Shown here: positions 25,933 to 34,077 of the stretch, one piece after another
Numbering within the stretch: the first letter of the stretch is position 1
Layout of the letters: every line of letters starts with the position of its first letter
Assembly (NCBI GenBank): GCA_016937715.1
Contig: JAFGWA010000085.1
Location: forward strand, 1 to 40,007
Reading direction: 5' to 3'
Origin: Candidatus Goldiibacteriota bacterium
Lineage (GTDB): Bacteria > Oederibacteriota > PGYV01
Length of the DNA: 40,007 nucleotides
Notes under the pieces: generated by a model
Seen by the model: only the letters and a program-made list of their open reading frames with translations
Told to the model about the DNA's origin: nothing
Database searches by the model: none
Translations under genes and position numbers: made by a program

Positions 25933-25968
25933 TGGTAGCCGCATCCTTTTAGGGCGCGCGTCTTTGAT
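25933..25968. other. Decayed dyad in the intergenic region
   Basis: GGTAGCCGCATCC, then TTTTAGGG and GCGCGCGTCTTTGA look like a damaged inverted repeat with a TTTA centre, related in style to the intact palindrome 60 bases downstream. The 256-base region 25856-26111 contains no gene. Only the local similarity is visible, so this is tentative. Confidence 0.25.
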
Positions 25969-26016
25969 TATTTTTAACGGATAAATTTGATTATATATGC
26001 AATGAAAACCAACTAC

Positions 26017-26035
26017 CGCGGGCTAAAGACCCGCG
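26017..26035. repeat. Palindromic element (CGCGGG / CCCGCG stem)
   Basis: CGCGGG (26017-26022) and CCCGCG (26030-26035) pair perfectly around the loop CTAAAGA. CTACC occurs on both sides of the core (26013-26017 and 26037-26041). No T-run follows, so it is not a standard terminator. It sits between two genes that converge (plus-strand 24635 gene and minus-strand 26112 gene) and could end transcription from either side or be a dispersed repeat. Confidence 0.6.
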
Positions 26036-26050
26036 TCTACCAGGTCTAAA

Positions 26051-26106
26051 CCGACCCTCCGACCTTCCGTCCCTCCAAGCGTCCAAGCCTCTAAGCATCC
26101 AAGCGT
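26051..26106. repeat. Tandem array of degenerate 8-bp units
   Basis: Seven consecutive octamers keep the same phase: CCGACCCT, CCGACCTT, CCGTCCCT, CCAAGCGT, CCAAGCCT, CTAAGCAT, CCAAGCGT. Nearly all begin CC and end in T. The array ends five bases from the stop codon of the minus-strand gene. It is strongly pyrimidine-biased on this strand. It does not encode a plausible protein. Role unknown. Confidence 0.7.
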
Positions 26107-26111
26107 CTATC

Positions 26112-26477
26112 TTATCTCCTGTTCCTATGTATATTCTTATCCCTTTTTTTCTCGCGTTCTTTCATTTCTGATACTTTATCCATGCAGTCCTGGCACAGGG
26201 TGCCTTTTTTCAGTTCCTTGCCGCACAACCGGCATTTTAACTGCTCGGGCGGGTCTGTCATACGCAGGCTTCCGGATTTGACAAAGCGAAGTATCTGCAT
26301 AGGGTCAACGCCTGTCCTGTTGGACACTTCCATGACATTGGCAAGAGGGAAGCTTCTAAGGTAATCAGTAACTGTTTTCAAGTCTTTGGCTTCCAGCACC
26401 ATACAATCCGGGCATATATAAGTAATCTTTTCCGGGCTGAAAACCTTACCGCATCTTGAACAGTTAACTATCGCCAT
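26112..26477 (-). CDS. YvyF-like zinc-ribbon protein
   Basis: This 121-residue protein is the only minus-strand gene. It has an N-terminal ribbon (CSRCGK...CPDC), a middle helical segment with a helix-turn-helix-like ANVMEVSNRTGVDPMQILRFVKSG, and a C-terminal ribbon (CRLCGKELKKGTLCQDC) before a very basic tail. This is the layout of YvyF, a protein of Bacillus flagellar (flgM) operons. No flagellar gene is in the window. AGGAG lies five bases before the start (26483-26487 on the plus strand). Function is uncertain; a transcription-related role is suggested by the middle segment. Confidence 0.75.
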   Translation of the reverse strand: MAIVNCSRCGKVFSPEKITYICPDCMVLEAKDLKTVTDYLRSFPLANVMEVSNRTGVDPMQILRFVKSGSLRMTDPPEQLKCRLCGKELKKGTLCQDCMDKVSEMKEREKKRDKNIHRNRR

Positions 26478-26503
26478 TATCGCTCCTGTTATTTTATGCT
26501 TTG

Positions 26504-26532
26504 ATTATATAACATTTTTAACCGGCATCCAA
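26504..26532 (-). promoter_or_regulatory. Candidate promoter for the YvyF-like gene
   Basis: On the minus strand a perfect TATAAT (plus positions 26504-26509) is preceded at 17 bases by TTGGAT (26527-26532). The gene start is 26 bases beyond the -10. The -35 matches only at TTG. It lies just beside the divergent tmk promoter. Confidence 0.45.
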
Positions 26533-26549
26533 ACCAATTATTTCACGGG

Positions 26550-26578
26550 TTTAAAATATTCTGCAACCGTGATATACT
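26550..26578 (+). promoter_or_regulatory. Promoter of the tmk-holB-ricT operon
   Basis: TTTAAA (26550-26555) and TATACT (26573-26578) with a 17-base spacer, and TG one base before the -10 (extended -10). The start site would be near 26585, giving a short leader to the Shine-Dalgarno at 26611. Confidence 0.55.
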
Positions 26579-26620
26579 CTTAAATAATAAAATATGAAAC
26601 AACAGGAAACAGGAGAGTTT

Positions 26621-27244
26621 ATGAAAGGGAAGCTTATTGTTTTTGAAGGGCCGGAAGGGTGCGGTAAGTCAACCCAGGCAGAGATGGTTTTTGATTATTT
26701 ACAGAATAATGATGTCAAAGCCGTGCTTTTAAGGGAGCCGGGCGGAAACGCAATATCGGAAAAAATACGCTCCATAATTCTTGACCCTGCCCATAAGGCA
26801 ATGACCAAAAAGACGGAACTTTTGCTGTACATAGCCAGCAGGGCGCAGATAATAGAAGAAAAATTAAAACCGCTTTTAGACGGCGGCACTACCGTAATAC
26901 TTGACCGTTTCAGCCTGTCCACGCTTGTTTATCAGGGTTACGCGCGCGGGCTGGATAAAAAACAGATAAAGATGCTGAACGGTTATGTGGCCAAAGGCGT
27001 AAAGGTTTTTATGACTGTGGTTTTTGATGTGTCGGCGTCAGAAGCGAAAAAAAGAATGAGTAAAAGGGAAAAACACGACAGGTTAGACGCTGAAGCTGCG
27101 GCTTTTCATAAGAAAGTAAGGGCCGGTTATCTGGCAGAAGCCGCCAAAAATAAGTCTATTTACCTTATAAAGACGGACGGTAAATCAAAAGAAGAAATTT
27201 TTGATGAAACTATAAAACTGCTCTGCAAAAAGAGGGCATATTAA
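26621..27244 (+). CDS. tmk: Thymidylate kinase
   Basis: Tmk phosphorylates dTMP to dTDP for DNA synthesis. The 207-residue protein has the P-loop GPEGCGKST (Lys16), the Arg/Glu motif LREPGG, the DR(F/Y) segment LDRFSLSTLVYQGYARGLD and a lid-like RMSKREKHDRLD. The ATG at 26621 is preferred: AGGAG lies five bases before it and the conserved P-loop starts at the usual distance. An ATG at 26594 would add nine residues. It overlaps the holB start by one base. Its own promoter is at 26550-26578. Confidence 0.95.
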   Translation: MKGKLIVFEGPEGCGKSTQAEMVFDYLQNNDVKAVLLREPGGNAISEKIRSIILDPAHKAMTKKTELLLYIASRAQIIEEKLKPLLDGGTTVILDRFSLSTLVYQGYARGLDKKQIKMLNGYVAKGVKVFMTVVFDVSASEAKKRMSKREKHDRLDAEAAAFHKKVRAGYLAEAAKNKSIYLIKTDGKSKEEIFDETIKLLCKKRAY

Positions 27245-28311
27245 TGGCCATTAAAGATATCGCCGGCAATGGACTTGCCAAGACGTCACTGCTTTCTTAT
27301 GTGAAATCCCCCAAAACAGGCACTTCATATATTTTTGCGGGCGAGGAAAATACCGGAAAAAAATATTCCGCGATACAGTTTGCAAAGGCATTAAACTGCG
27401 AAAATCCCATGCCGGATTCCGACTGCTGTGACGCGTGCTCCAGCTGCAAACTGTTAGACAGGGTCTTTTCGGCGCTTGATGAGGACGGCATGCAGTTAAA
27501 CCCGCATCCGGATGTGCTGTATATAAATACCGAAAAAGCCAATATTGTAATTGACATGGTACTGGACAAGCTTCAGGAAATAAACGCTTACAGGGCTATA
27601 AAACTTAAAAAGAAAATTGTTATCATGAATGACGCGGAAAAGATGAATAACGTGGCTTCCAATGCCATCTTGAAGGAACTGGAAGAACCCAATGAAAACG
27701 CGGTAATAATCCTTATTGTGAATAACCAGGAAAAACTGCTTCCCACCATAATTTCCAGGTGCCACAGGGTGGAAATTAAACGGGCGCCTGTTCAGGAAAT
27801 AAGGGCTAAACTGAAAGTAGTTAAACCTGAACTTACCGGGGAAAAACTTGAAGAAGCGGTGCTTTTCTGCGAAGGCAAAATAGGGGATGCTTTTGATTAC
27901 GAGGGAATAAAAGAAAAGGTGGCTGCTGCCGCGGGTATTGCAAAGGTGATTTCGGGGAAAACAGACAATATAGAAGGGATATTTCTAAAGGTGCAGGAGC
28001 TTGAAACCGCTAAAAAAGCCAAAAAAGAGGATAAAGACGGCAACACAAGGGTTTTTTTCCTTGATATTTTGAAGATATTATCATATATTTATAAGGATTT
28101 AATGCTGGCAAAGGCCGGCGTAAAGGATGTATTAAAACAGAAGTATTCCATTAATTCTTCGGAAATCCGTGAATTAAGCGAAAAAAAGCTTGTTAATATA
28201 ATAGGGCTTATAGAGTCGGCACAGCGTGACCTGATGGCAAACGCCAACACGGGTCTTTTATTTTCAGGGCTGTTTTTCGGCATTCGAAAGGAAGGTTTAC
28301 GAAATGATTGA
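27244..28311 (+). CDS. holB: DNA polymerase III delta' subunit
   Basis: Delta' is part of the clamp loader in the replisome. The 355-residue protein has a degenerate P-loop (GEENTGKKYS, Lys39; a second lysine stands where Ser/Thr would be), as expected for a subunit that does not hydrolyse ATP. It has a zinc module of Cys residues (CENPMPDSDCCDACSSC), a MNNVASNAILKELEEP segment matching the family's ...AANALLKTLEEP, and SRCHRVEIK, the conserved SRC arginine finger region. The start overlaps tmk as TAATG; the stop overlaps ricT by eight bases. The tmk-holB-ricT order is as in Bacillus, without yaaQ and yaaR. Confidence 0.92.
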   Translation: MAIKDIAGNGLAKTSLLSYVKSPKTGTSYIFAGEENTGKKYSAIQFAKALNCENPMPDSDCCDACSSCKLLDRVFSALDEDGMQLNPHPDVLYINTEKANIVIDMVLDKLQEINAYRAIKLKKKIVIMNDAEKMNNVASNAILKELEEPNENAVIILIVNNQEKLLPTIISRCHRVEIKRAPVQEIRAKLKVVKPELTGEKLEEAVLFCEGKIGDAFDYEGIKEKVAAAAGIAKVISGKTDNIEGIFLKVQELETAKKAKKEDKDGNTRVFFLDILKILSYIYKDLMLAKAGVKDVLKQKYSINSSEIRELSEKKLVNIIGLIESAQRDLMANANTGLLFSGLFFGIRKEGLRND

Positions 28312-29029
28312 AATTGTAGGGATAAAGTTTAAGGATGACGAAAAGATATATTATTATAATCCAAGCAAACTTCACCTTGAAAAAGGCGAAAAGTGCCTGG
28401 TGGAAACCATAGACGGCGAACGGGAAGCGGAAGTGTCGCTTGCTAATTTCTATATAGAGCCGGATAAACTTTACGCGCCTGTCAGAAGGGTTGTTAAATA
28501 TCTGACAGACAAGCAGGAAATATTCGAGCAGAAGAAAGCCAGAATGGAAGAGAAAGCAAAAGAGTTCTGCGCAAAGAGGATTGAAGGAAGAAAGCTTCCG
28601 ATGAAACTTACGGAAGTTAATTATACCGATGACCTTAAAAAAGTTGTGTTCTTTTTTGTAGCGGAAAACAGGGTGGATTTCAGGGAACTTTTAAAGGACC
28701 TTGTTAAGACACTGCGCGTAAAAATTGAACTAAGGCAGATAAGCCGCAGGGAATACGCCAAGAAGATAGGCGGCGTTGGCATCTGTGGAAGGGTGTGCTG
28801 CTGCAAACAGTACCTTAAATCGTTTTCTCCCATAACAATTAAAATGGCTAAAGTTCAGGGGCTGCCGCTTAATCCAACCAAAATATCCGGCGTGTGCGGC
28901 AGGCTTTTATGCTGCCTGGCATATGAAAAATACGATTCGCCGGTAAGGCCTGTTGTCCAATACTATGATGCCGGCGTTGACACAAAAGAGATAAAAAAAC
29001 TTGATGACGCTGAAGCTGACGTAAGCTAA
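28304..29029 (+). CDS. ricT: PSP1-domain protein, RicT/YaaT-like
   Basis: This 241-residue PSP1 family protein has the signature CGRVCCCKQYLKSF and CGRLLCCLAYE near the C-terminus (about residues 160-205). In Bacillus subtilis RicT (YaaT) forms a complex with RicA and RicF, binds Fe-S clusters and helps RNase Y mature mRNA. RicA and RicF genes are not visible here. No sporulation role is implied. It overlaps holB by eight bases and is followed by a candidate terminator, so it probably ends the tmk operon. The symbol is by family and synteny only. Confidence 0.87.
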   Translation: MIEIVGIKFKDDEKIYYYNPSKLHLEKGEKCLVETIDGEREAEVSLANFYIEPDKLYAPVRRVVKYLTDKQEIFEQKKARMEEKAKEFCAKRIEGRKLPMKLTEVNYTDDLKKVVFFFVAENRVDFRELLKDLVKTLRVKIELRQISRREYAKKIGGVGICGRVCCCKQYLKSFSPITIKMAKVQGLPLNPTKISGVCGRLLCCLAYEKYDSPVRPVVQYYDAGVDTKEIKKLDDAEADVS

Positions 29030-29057
29030 AACGCTTATGATGAACACCCTTAAATAA

Positions 29058-29085
29058 ACGCCGTAAAACGGGGCGGTATTTTTTT
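29058..29085 (+). terminator. Candidate Rho-independent terminator after ricT
   Basis: ACGCC (29058-29062) can pair with GGCGGT (29072-29077) with one bulged G, and a run of seven T follows (29079-29085). The hairpin is not perfect but the position, between ricT and metG, is suitable. It would close the tmk-holB-ricT transcript. Confidence 0.5.
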
Positions 29086-29124
29086 ATTTGCGGGGCGGAA
29101 GTTCACGATAAAAACGGAGGATAA

Positions 29125-30702
29125 ATGAAAAAGTTTTATATTACAACTGCCATAGATTATGCCAATTCCAAACCTCACGCCGGGCACGCTTATGAAAAAG
29201 TGGTGACGGATATTATGGCGCGTTATAAAAGGCTGCGCGGATATGACGTGGCTTTCTGCACCGGCACCGATGAACACAGCTTAAATGTGCAGGCAAAAGC
29301 AAAGGAATTAAACAAGGATCCAAAAGAGTATTGTGATGAAATGGTTGTGGCTTATAAGGAACTCTGCGCGCTGTATAACATTTCAATTACCGATTTTATT
29401 CAGACCACAGAAGAACGCCATCACAAGTCTGTTGCCGAACTGTTTAAGCGCATTTATGACGCGGGTGATATTTACAAGGGCAAATATGAAGGGTGGTACT
29501 GCAAATCGTGCGAAGCTTTTTACAATAAGACTGACCTTACGGAAGACAACTGCTGCCCCACGCATAAAGTTAAGGCCGACCTTATAACGGAAGAAAATTA
29601 CTTTATTAAAATAACAAAATATACGGACAGGCTTTTAAAACATATAGAAGACAATCCGGGTTTTATTGAGCCTGCCACAAGAAAAAACGAAATTCTGGCA
29701 ATGTTAAAATCGGGATTCAGGGATATAAGCGTATCCAGGCCGGGTATTAACTGGGGCATTCCGCTTCCGGTAGACCCGTCACAGACTGTATATGTCTGGT
29801 TTGACGCGCTGATAAATTACATAACATCCGCGGGTTTTGCCACTGATGACGCAAAATTTAAGAAGTACTGGCCTGCAGATGTTCATATAATAGGCAAGGA
29901 TATTACCAAGTTCCATTGTATAATTTGGCCTATAATGCTTATGTCCGCGGGGCTGGAACTGCCGGCAAAAGTTTTTGGACATGGCTTTCTTTTAAACAAA
30001 GGCGAAAAAATGAGCAAGTCGCGCGGTAATGTGGTTGACCCTGTAGAAATGGCGCAAAAGTACGGCGCGGAAGCCATAAGATATTATTTTGCCGCCGATG
30101 TGGTTAACGGCGAAGACGGCGATTTTAATGAAGACGCGATAAAGTTAAGTTTTAACACAAATCTTGCCAATGACCTTGGCAATTTAATTAACCGGTCGCT
30201 TAATATGGTGGAAAAATACAGCGAAGGGCTATCCGGTATATATGACGAAAGTGCCGCTGATGATAATATGAAACTGGTTGCATCCGAAGAAAAAGCGCTG
30301 TGGAAAAAATATGAAAGCTACATGGAAAAAATGAATTTTTCAGATGCTATAAAATCTGTTTGGAAAATAATTGGTATGTCCAACAAACTTATAGATCAGT
30401 CGGCGCCGTGGAACCTGTTTAAAAACGGGCAGAAAAAAGAGCTTGAAAATGTCCTTCATCTGCTGCTGGAAGCCATAAGGCTTACGTCGCTGGCAATTGC
30501 GCCTGTAATGCCGGCAACCGCGGAAAAAATATGGGTCAAGCTTGGAGTGACATACGACATGAAATCCCTTGACCTGGAAAAAGAGATGCAGTTTGGGCTT
30601 TTAAAAGAGGGGACAAAAGTGGCAAAAGGCGACCCGCTGTTCCCGCGTATTCAGAGCGAAGAAGAAAAGGAGAAAAATCTAAAGTCAAAGGCCAAGGGTT
30701 AA
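29125..30702 (+). CDS. metG: Methionyl-tRNA synthetase
   Basis: This class I synthetase charges tRNA-Met. It has 525 residues, with the HIGH-type motif PHAGHAY (residues 17-23) and KMSKS at 295-299. A zinc-knuckle-like segment in the connective domain reads CKSCEAFY...CCPTH. The C-terminal EMAP/tRNA-binding domain found in many MetG is missing, and the chain ends in a charged tail. This is the short form. CGGAGG precedes the ATG. tatD follows after 33 bases, the same order as metS-yabD in Bacillus. Confidence 0.96.
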   Translation: MKKFYITTAIDYANSKPHAGHAYEKVVTDIMARYKRLRGYDVAFCTGTDEHSLNVQAKAKELNKDPKEYCDEMVVAYKELCALYNISITDFIQTTEERHHKSVAELFKRIYDAGDIYKGKYEGWYCKSCEAFYNKTDLTEDNCCPTHKVKADLITEENYFIKITKYTDRLLKHIEDNPGFIEPATRKNEILAMLKSGFRDISVSRPGINWGIPLPVDPSQTVYVWFDALINYITSAGFATDDAKFKKYWPADVHIIGKDITKFHCIIWPIMLMSAGLELPAKVFGHGFLLNKGEKMSKSRGNVVDPVEMAQKYGAEAIRYYFAADVVNGEDGDFNEDAIKLSFNTNLANDLGNLINRSLNMVEKYSEGLSGIYDESAADDNMKLVASEEKALWKKYESYMEKMNFSDAIKSVWKIIGMSNKLIDQSAPWNLFKNGQKKELENVLHLLLEAIRLTSLAIAPVMPATAEKIWVKLGVTYDMKSLDLEKEMQFGLLKEGTKVAKGDPLFPRIQSEEEKEKNLKSKAKG

Positions 30703-30735
30703 ACCTTACAGCCAAAACTTATGATTTAATTTTAA

Positions 30736-31491
30736 ATGATTGATACCCATATTCATATATGCGATGAAAAGTATGATACAGACCGCAAAGAAATGCTTCA
30801 AAGGGCAAGGCAGGCGGGTGTAAATAAATTTTTAAATATCGGCGCCGAAATTGAAGAAACAAGAAAAGTTGCGGTTTTTAAAGAAGAAGGGGTTTGGGCT
30901 GCCATAGGGCTTCACCCGCACTACGTGGATGTTTTAAATGAAGAAATAATAAATGAATTAAAAGGTTATCTGGCCGCAAATGACAGAATAGCGGCAGTAG
31001 GCGAAATAGGCCTTGATTATTACAAAAGTACGGTGGACAGGGCGGTTCAAAAAGCGGGATTTGAAAAACTTATTTTGCTTGCGCGGGAATTTGAAAAGCC
31101 GGTAATTATTCACAGCAGAGACGCGCATAGTGAAGTTATTGAAATTCTTGCGGCCAACAGGGTAAAGAGAGCGGGAATTATACACTGTTTCTCGGCTGAT
31201 TATGAAGCAGCAAAGAAATTTATGGATTTAGGTTATGTTTTCGGGATAGGCGGGGTAATCACATTCCCCAATTCTTCGGTTTTAAGGGATGCGGTAAAAC
31301 AGATTCCCATTGAAAGTATAGTGCTTGAAACAGACGCGCCGTGGCTTGCTCCTCAGAAATTCCGTGGGCAGAGGAACGAAGCTTCATACATCCCGGTTAT
31401 TGCGGAAAAGCTTGCGGAAATTAAAGGTATGGATGTTAAGGAAGTTATAAGGATAACCACGGCAACCGCATGCAGGGTGCTTGGTATTTAA
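30736..31491 (+). CDS. tatD: TatD-family metal-dependent deoxyribonuclease
   Basis: The 251 residues form a TIM-barrel hydrolase of the TatD/YabD/YcfH group. Metal ligands are visible: His5-x-His7 in DTHIHICDE, Glu in VGEIGLDYY, His in VIIHSRDA, His in IIHCFSADYE and Asp in LETDAPWLAP. Members act as 3' exonucleases on DNA and RNA. The spacing to trpD is only 12 bases, so it may be co-transcribed with the trp genes. No Shine-Dalgarno is obvious before its ATG. Confidence 0.93.
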   Translation: MIDTHIHICDEKYDTDRKEMLQRARQAGVNKFLNIGAEIEETRKVAVFKEEGVWAAIGLHPHYVDVLNEEIINELKGYLAANDRIAAVGEIGLDYYKSTVDRAVQKAGFEKLILLAREFEKPVIIHSRDAHSEVIEILAANRVKRAGIIHCFSADYEAAKKFMDLGYVFGIGGVITFPNSSVLRDAVKQIPIESIVLETDAPWLAPQKFRGQRNEASYIPVIAEKLAEIKGMDVKEVIRITTATACRVLGI

Positions 31492-31503
31492 AAAGGAGAA
31501 ATT

Positions 31504-32517
31504 ATGTTAAAGCCATATATTAAGAAAGCTGCGGACCGTGAAAATCTTACGCCGCAGGAGATGAAAGAAGCTATGGAAATAATGATGACAGGAAAGTCAA
31601 GCGAAGTGCAGATAGCCGCGTTTTTAACCGCGTTAAAGATGAAAGGCGAAACCGTGGAAGAAATTTCAGCCGCGGCAATGGTAATGAGGTCAAAGGCCCA
31701 TAATATTAAAATTGATAAGGAAATAATACTTGATACGTGCGGCACCGGCGGCGATTATGCGGAGACTTTTAACATATCTACGGCTGTATCTGTTGTGGCT
31801 GCCGCCTGCGGCGTAACCGTAGCCAAGCATGGAAACAGGGCTTTAACCAGCAAAAGCGGCAGCGCCGATGTTTTAAAAGCGCTTGGCGTTAATGTGGACG
31901 CAAGCCATGAAAATATAAAAAACAGTATTGAAAATATTGGTATCGGCTTTCTGTTTGCGCCGGGATGCCATATGGCTATGAAATACGCGGCGCCGGTAAG
32001 GCGCGAAATAGGCATAAGAAACATATTTAATGTTTTGGGCCCAATTATTAATCCGGCGCGCAATACGCACCACCTTATGGGGGTTTACGCGGGGTCGCTT
32101 ACTGAAAAGATAGCGGCAGTTTTAAAAAATATGGGCAACGTGCATTCTCTTGTAATATGCGGCGACGGCAACGTTGATGAAGCCATATTATGGGGTAATA
32201 CTTCAGTGGCTGAATTAAAAGACGGCAGGATAACCACTTATTCCATAAACGCGGAAGAGTTCGGGATTGAACCGTGCACACAGCAGGAAGTCAGGGGCAA
32301 TTCCCCGGAAGAGAACGCGGTAATTATGTCAGAGGTTTTTGCGGGCAAAAGAAAAGACGCTTATTACCGTATAATAGTGTATAATAGCGCAATAGCCCTG
32401 TACACGGCTGATGCGGCGCAAACCATAAAAGACGGTGTAATAATGGCAAAAGAAGCCATAGATTCCGGCCGTGCCGCGGATAAGTTAAAACAGCTTGTAG
32501 AGTACAGCAATAAATAA
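31504..32517 (+). CDS. trpD: Anthranilate phosphoribosyltransferase
   Basis: TrpD joins anthranilate to PRPP, the second step of tryptophan synthesis. The 337 residues match the stand-alone TrpD. The PRPP loop CGTGGD lies at residues 79-84 in DTCGTGGDYAETFNIST. Also present are KHGNRALTSKSGSADVL and GDGNVDEAI. There is no fused glutaminase (TrpG) domain. AAGGAG precedes the ATG. The genes for anthranilate synthase (trpE, trpG) are not in the window, so they are elsewhere in the genome or missing. Confidence 0.97.
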   Translation: MLKPYIKKAADRENLTPQEMKEAMEIMMTGKSSEVQIAAFLTALKMKGETVEEISAAAMVMRSKAHNIKIDKEIILDTCGTGGDYAETFNISTAVSVVAAACGVTVAKHGNRALTSKSGSADVLKALGVNVDASHENIKNSIENIGIGFLFAPGCHMAMKYAAPVRREIGIRNIFNVLGPIINPARNTHHLMGVYAGSLTEKIAAVLKNMGNVHSLVICGDGNVDEAILWGNTSVAELKDGRITTYSINAEEFGIEPCTQQEVRGNSPEENAVIMSEVFAGKRKDAYYRIIVYNSAIALYTADAAQTIKDGVIMAKEAIDSGRAADKLKQLVEYSNK

Positions 32518-32537
32518 GAAAAAATAAGAGGTGGATA

Positions 32538-33341
32538 ATGGCGGGGAACATACTTAGCAAGATAGTAAAACATAAGAAACAGGAAGTGGCTGCGGCAAAG
32601 AAAAAGACGCCAATGAGCGCGCTTCTTGCCGAAATAATGAAACTGCCGGCTAACCGTAATTTCAGGGATGTATTTGAGAATAATGATTTTACTATTGTGG
32701 GCGAGATTAAGAAAAAGTCGCCTTCAAAAGGCGTTATAAAAGGCAGTGTTAATATAAAAAATATTGTCCAGATATATGAAAAATCGGGTATAAAAGCCCT
32801 GTCTATAGTGACGGATAAAAAGTTTTTTGACGGCAGCCTTGAATATATAAAAGAAGCAAAAAAACACTGTTCTATGCCTGTTTTAAGGAAAGATTTTGTC
32901 ATAGATGAATATCAGATATACGAAACGCGCGCGGCAAGGGCGGATGCTATTCTGCTTATAGCTGCCATACTTGAAAAAAGGGAGCTTGCTTCTTTTATCA
33001 GAAAAGCCAGGTTTCTGAACGTTACGCCTGTTGTTGAATGTATTTCAAAAGAGGAAATAAAGAAAGCGGCCGCGGCAGGGGCGGAAATTATAGGTATTAA
33101 TACAAGGGATTTAAAAACATTTAAGATTAACCTTGCAAGAATAAAAACGCTTGTGAAATACGTACCCAAGGATAAATTTGTTATGTGCGAAAGCGGAATA
33201 AACACCCCTGAAGATGTGGACGAAATAATGGTGGACGCAAAAATAAAAGGTGTCCTTATAGGCACTATGTTTATGAAAGCTAAGGGCGAAAAACAGATAA
33301 AAGACCTGGCCGGGCAGATCCTTAATAAGTACGGAAATTAG
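32538..33341 (+). CDS. trpC: Indole-3-glycerol phosphate synthase
   Basis: TrpC closes the indole ring from CdRP. The 267-residue TIM barrel has the typical EIKKKSPSKG phosphate/catalytic lysine segment, VLRKDFVIDEYQIYE, ITLLI-type strands (ADAILLIAAIL), GINTRDLKTF and a C-terminal CESGINTPEDVD. Not fused to trpF. A GAGGTGG sequence gives the Shine-Dalgarno. It lies 20 bases after trpD. Confidence 0.96.
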   Translation: MAGNILSKIVKHKKQEVAAAKKKTPMSALLAEIMKLPANRNFRDVFENNDFTIVGEIKKKSPSKGVIKGSVNIKNIVQIYEKSGIKALSIVTDKKFFDGSLEYIKEAKKHCSMPVLRKDFVIDEYQIYETRAARADAILLIAAILEKRELASFIRKARFLNVTPVVECISKEEIKKAAAAGAEIIGINTRDLKTFKINLARIKTLVKYVPKDKFVMCESGINTPEDVDEIMVDAKIKGVLIGTMFMKAKGEKQIKDLAGQILNKYGN

Positions 33342-33397
33342 CGGCAGGCAATGCAGACAGGGCTTAAACATCTGCGGTAAATATATCCGGGGGCAAC

Positions 33398-34021
33398 ATG
33401 AGGCCGAAAGTTAAAATATGCGGTATTACAAACCTTAAAGATGCTATTCTTGCCGAATCGCTTGGCGCGGATATTATCGGTTTTATTTTTGCCGAAAGCC
33501 CAAGAAAAGTAAGCGAAAAGCAGGCCCTTGAAATTATTAAGAAACTTAAACCATTCACCTTTAAAGCCGGGGTTTTCGTGGAACCTGACGGCGCTAAAAT
33601 TAACAGAACTGTCTCTTTGCTGGGGCTTGATATAGCCCAGGTACACGGCGAAGTAAGCCTGTCATGTCTGAAAAAAATAAAAAACGCTAAAATATTAAAG
33701 GTTATAAAAGCCAAAGACGAAGCTTACACCGCGTCTCAGGTAAAAAAATATATTAATCACGTTGATTGTTTTCTTTTTGATACGTATGATCCGGCGCTTC
33801 ACGGCGGAACGGGAAAGCGGTTTGACTGGACAATGCTGAAAAAAATAAGCGCGCCTTTTTTTATAGCGGGCGGTATAAAGCCGGAAACAGCAGGAACAAT
33901 AGCCGGGATAATAAAACCATACGGACTTGACGTATCGTCGGGCGTGGAAAAAACAAAAGGCAGAAAAGACCCGTCAAAGTTAAAACTGTTTTTTAATAAT
34001 GTCAATAAAGCCCGATGGTGA
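33398..34021 (+). CDS. trpF: Phosphoribosylanthranilate isomerase
   Basis: TrpF converts PRA to CdRP. The 207-residue barrel shows VKICGITN at the N-terminus (catalytic Cys), GFIFAESPR, the AQVHGEVS strand, LFDTYDP (catalytic Asp region), GGTGKRFDW and DVSSGVE, all family features. The 56 bases before it contain a weak GCAGA...TCTGC dyad and GGGGG as Shine-Dalgarno. It is separate from trpC, and in order trpC-trpF-trpB-trpA. Confidence 0.95.
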   Translation: MRPKVKICGITNLKDAILAESLGADIIGFIFAESPRKVSEKQALEIIKKLKPFTFKAGVFVEPDGAKINRTVSLLGLDIAQVHGEVSLSCLKKIKNAKILKVIKAKDEAYTASQVKKYINHVDCFLFDTYDPALHGGTGKRFDWTMLKKISAPFFIAGGIKPETAGTIAGIIKPYGLDVSSGVEKTKGRKDPSKLKLFFNNVNKARW

Positions 34022-34077
34022 AAGCCATTCCTGTGTTTATCCTATAACCTGAAAAAATAAAATTAATGGAGCATAAG

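Noticed and set aside
26051-26106. CRISPR array
   Set aside because: Units are 8 bp, contiguous and without spacers, and no cas gene is nearby.
33342-33397. Attenuator or riboswitch before trpF
   Set aside because: Only a 5-bp GCAGA/TCTGC dyad is visible. No Trp-rich leader peptide and no T-run terminator were found here or before trpD.
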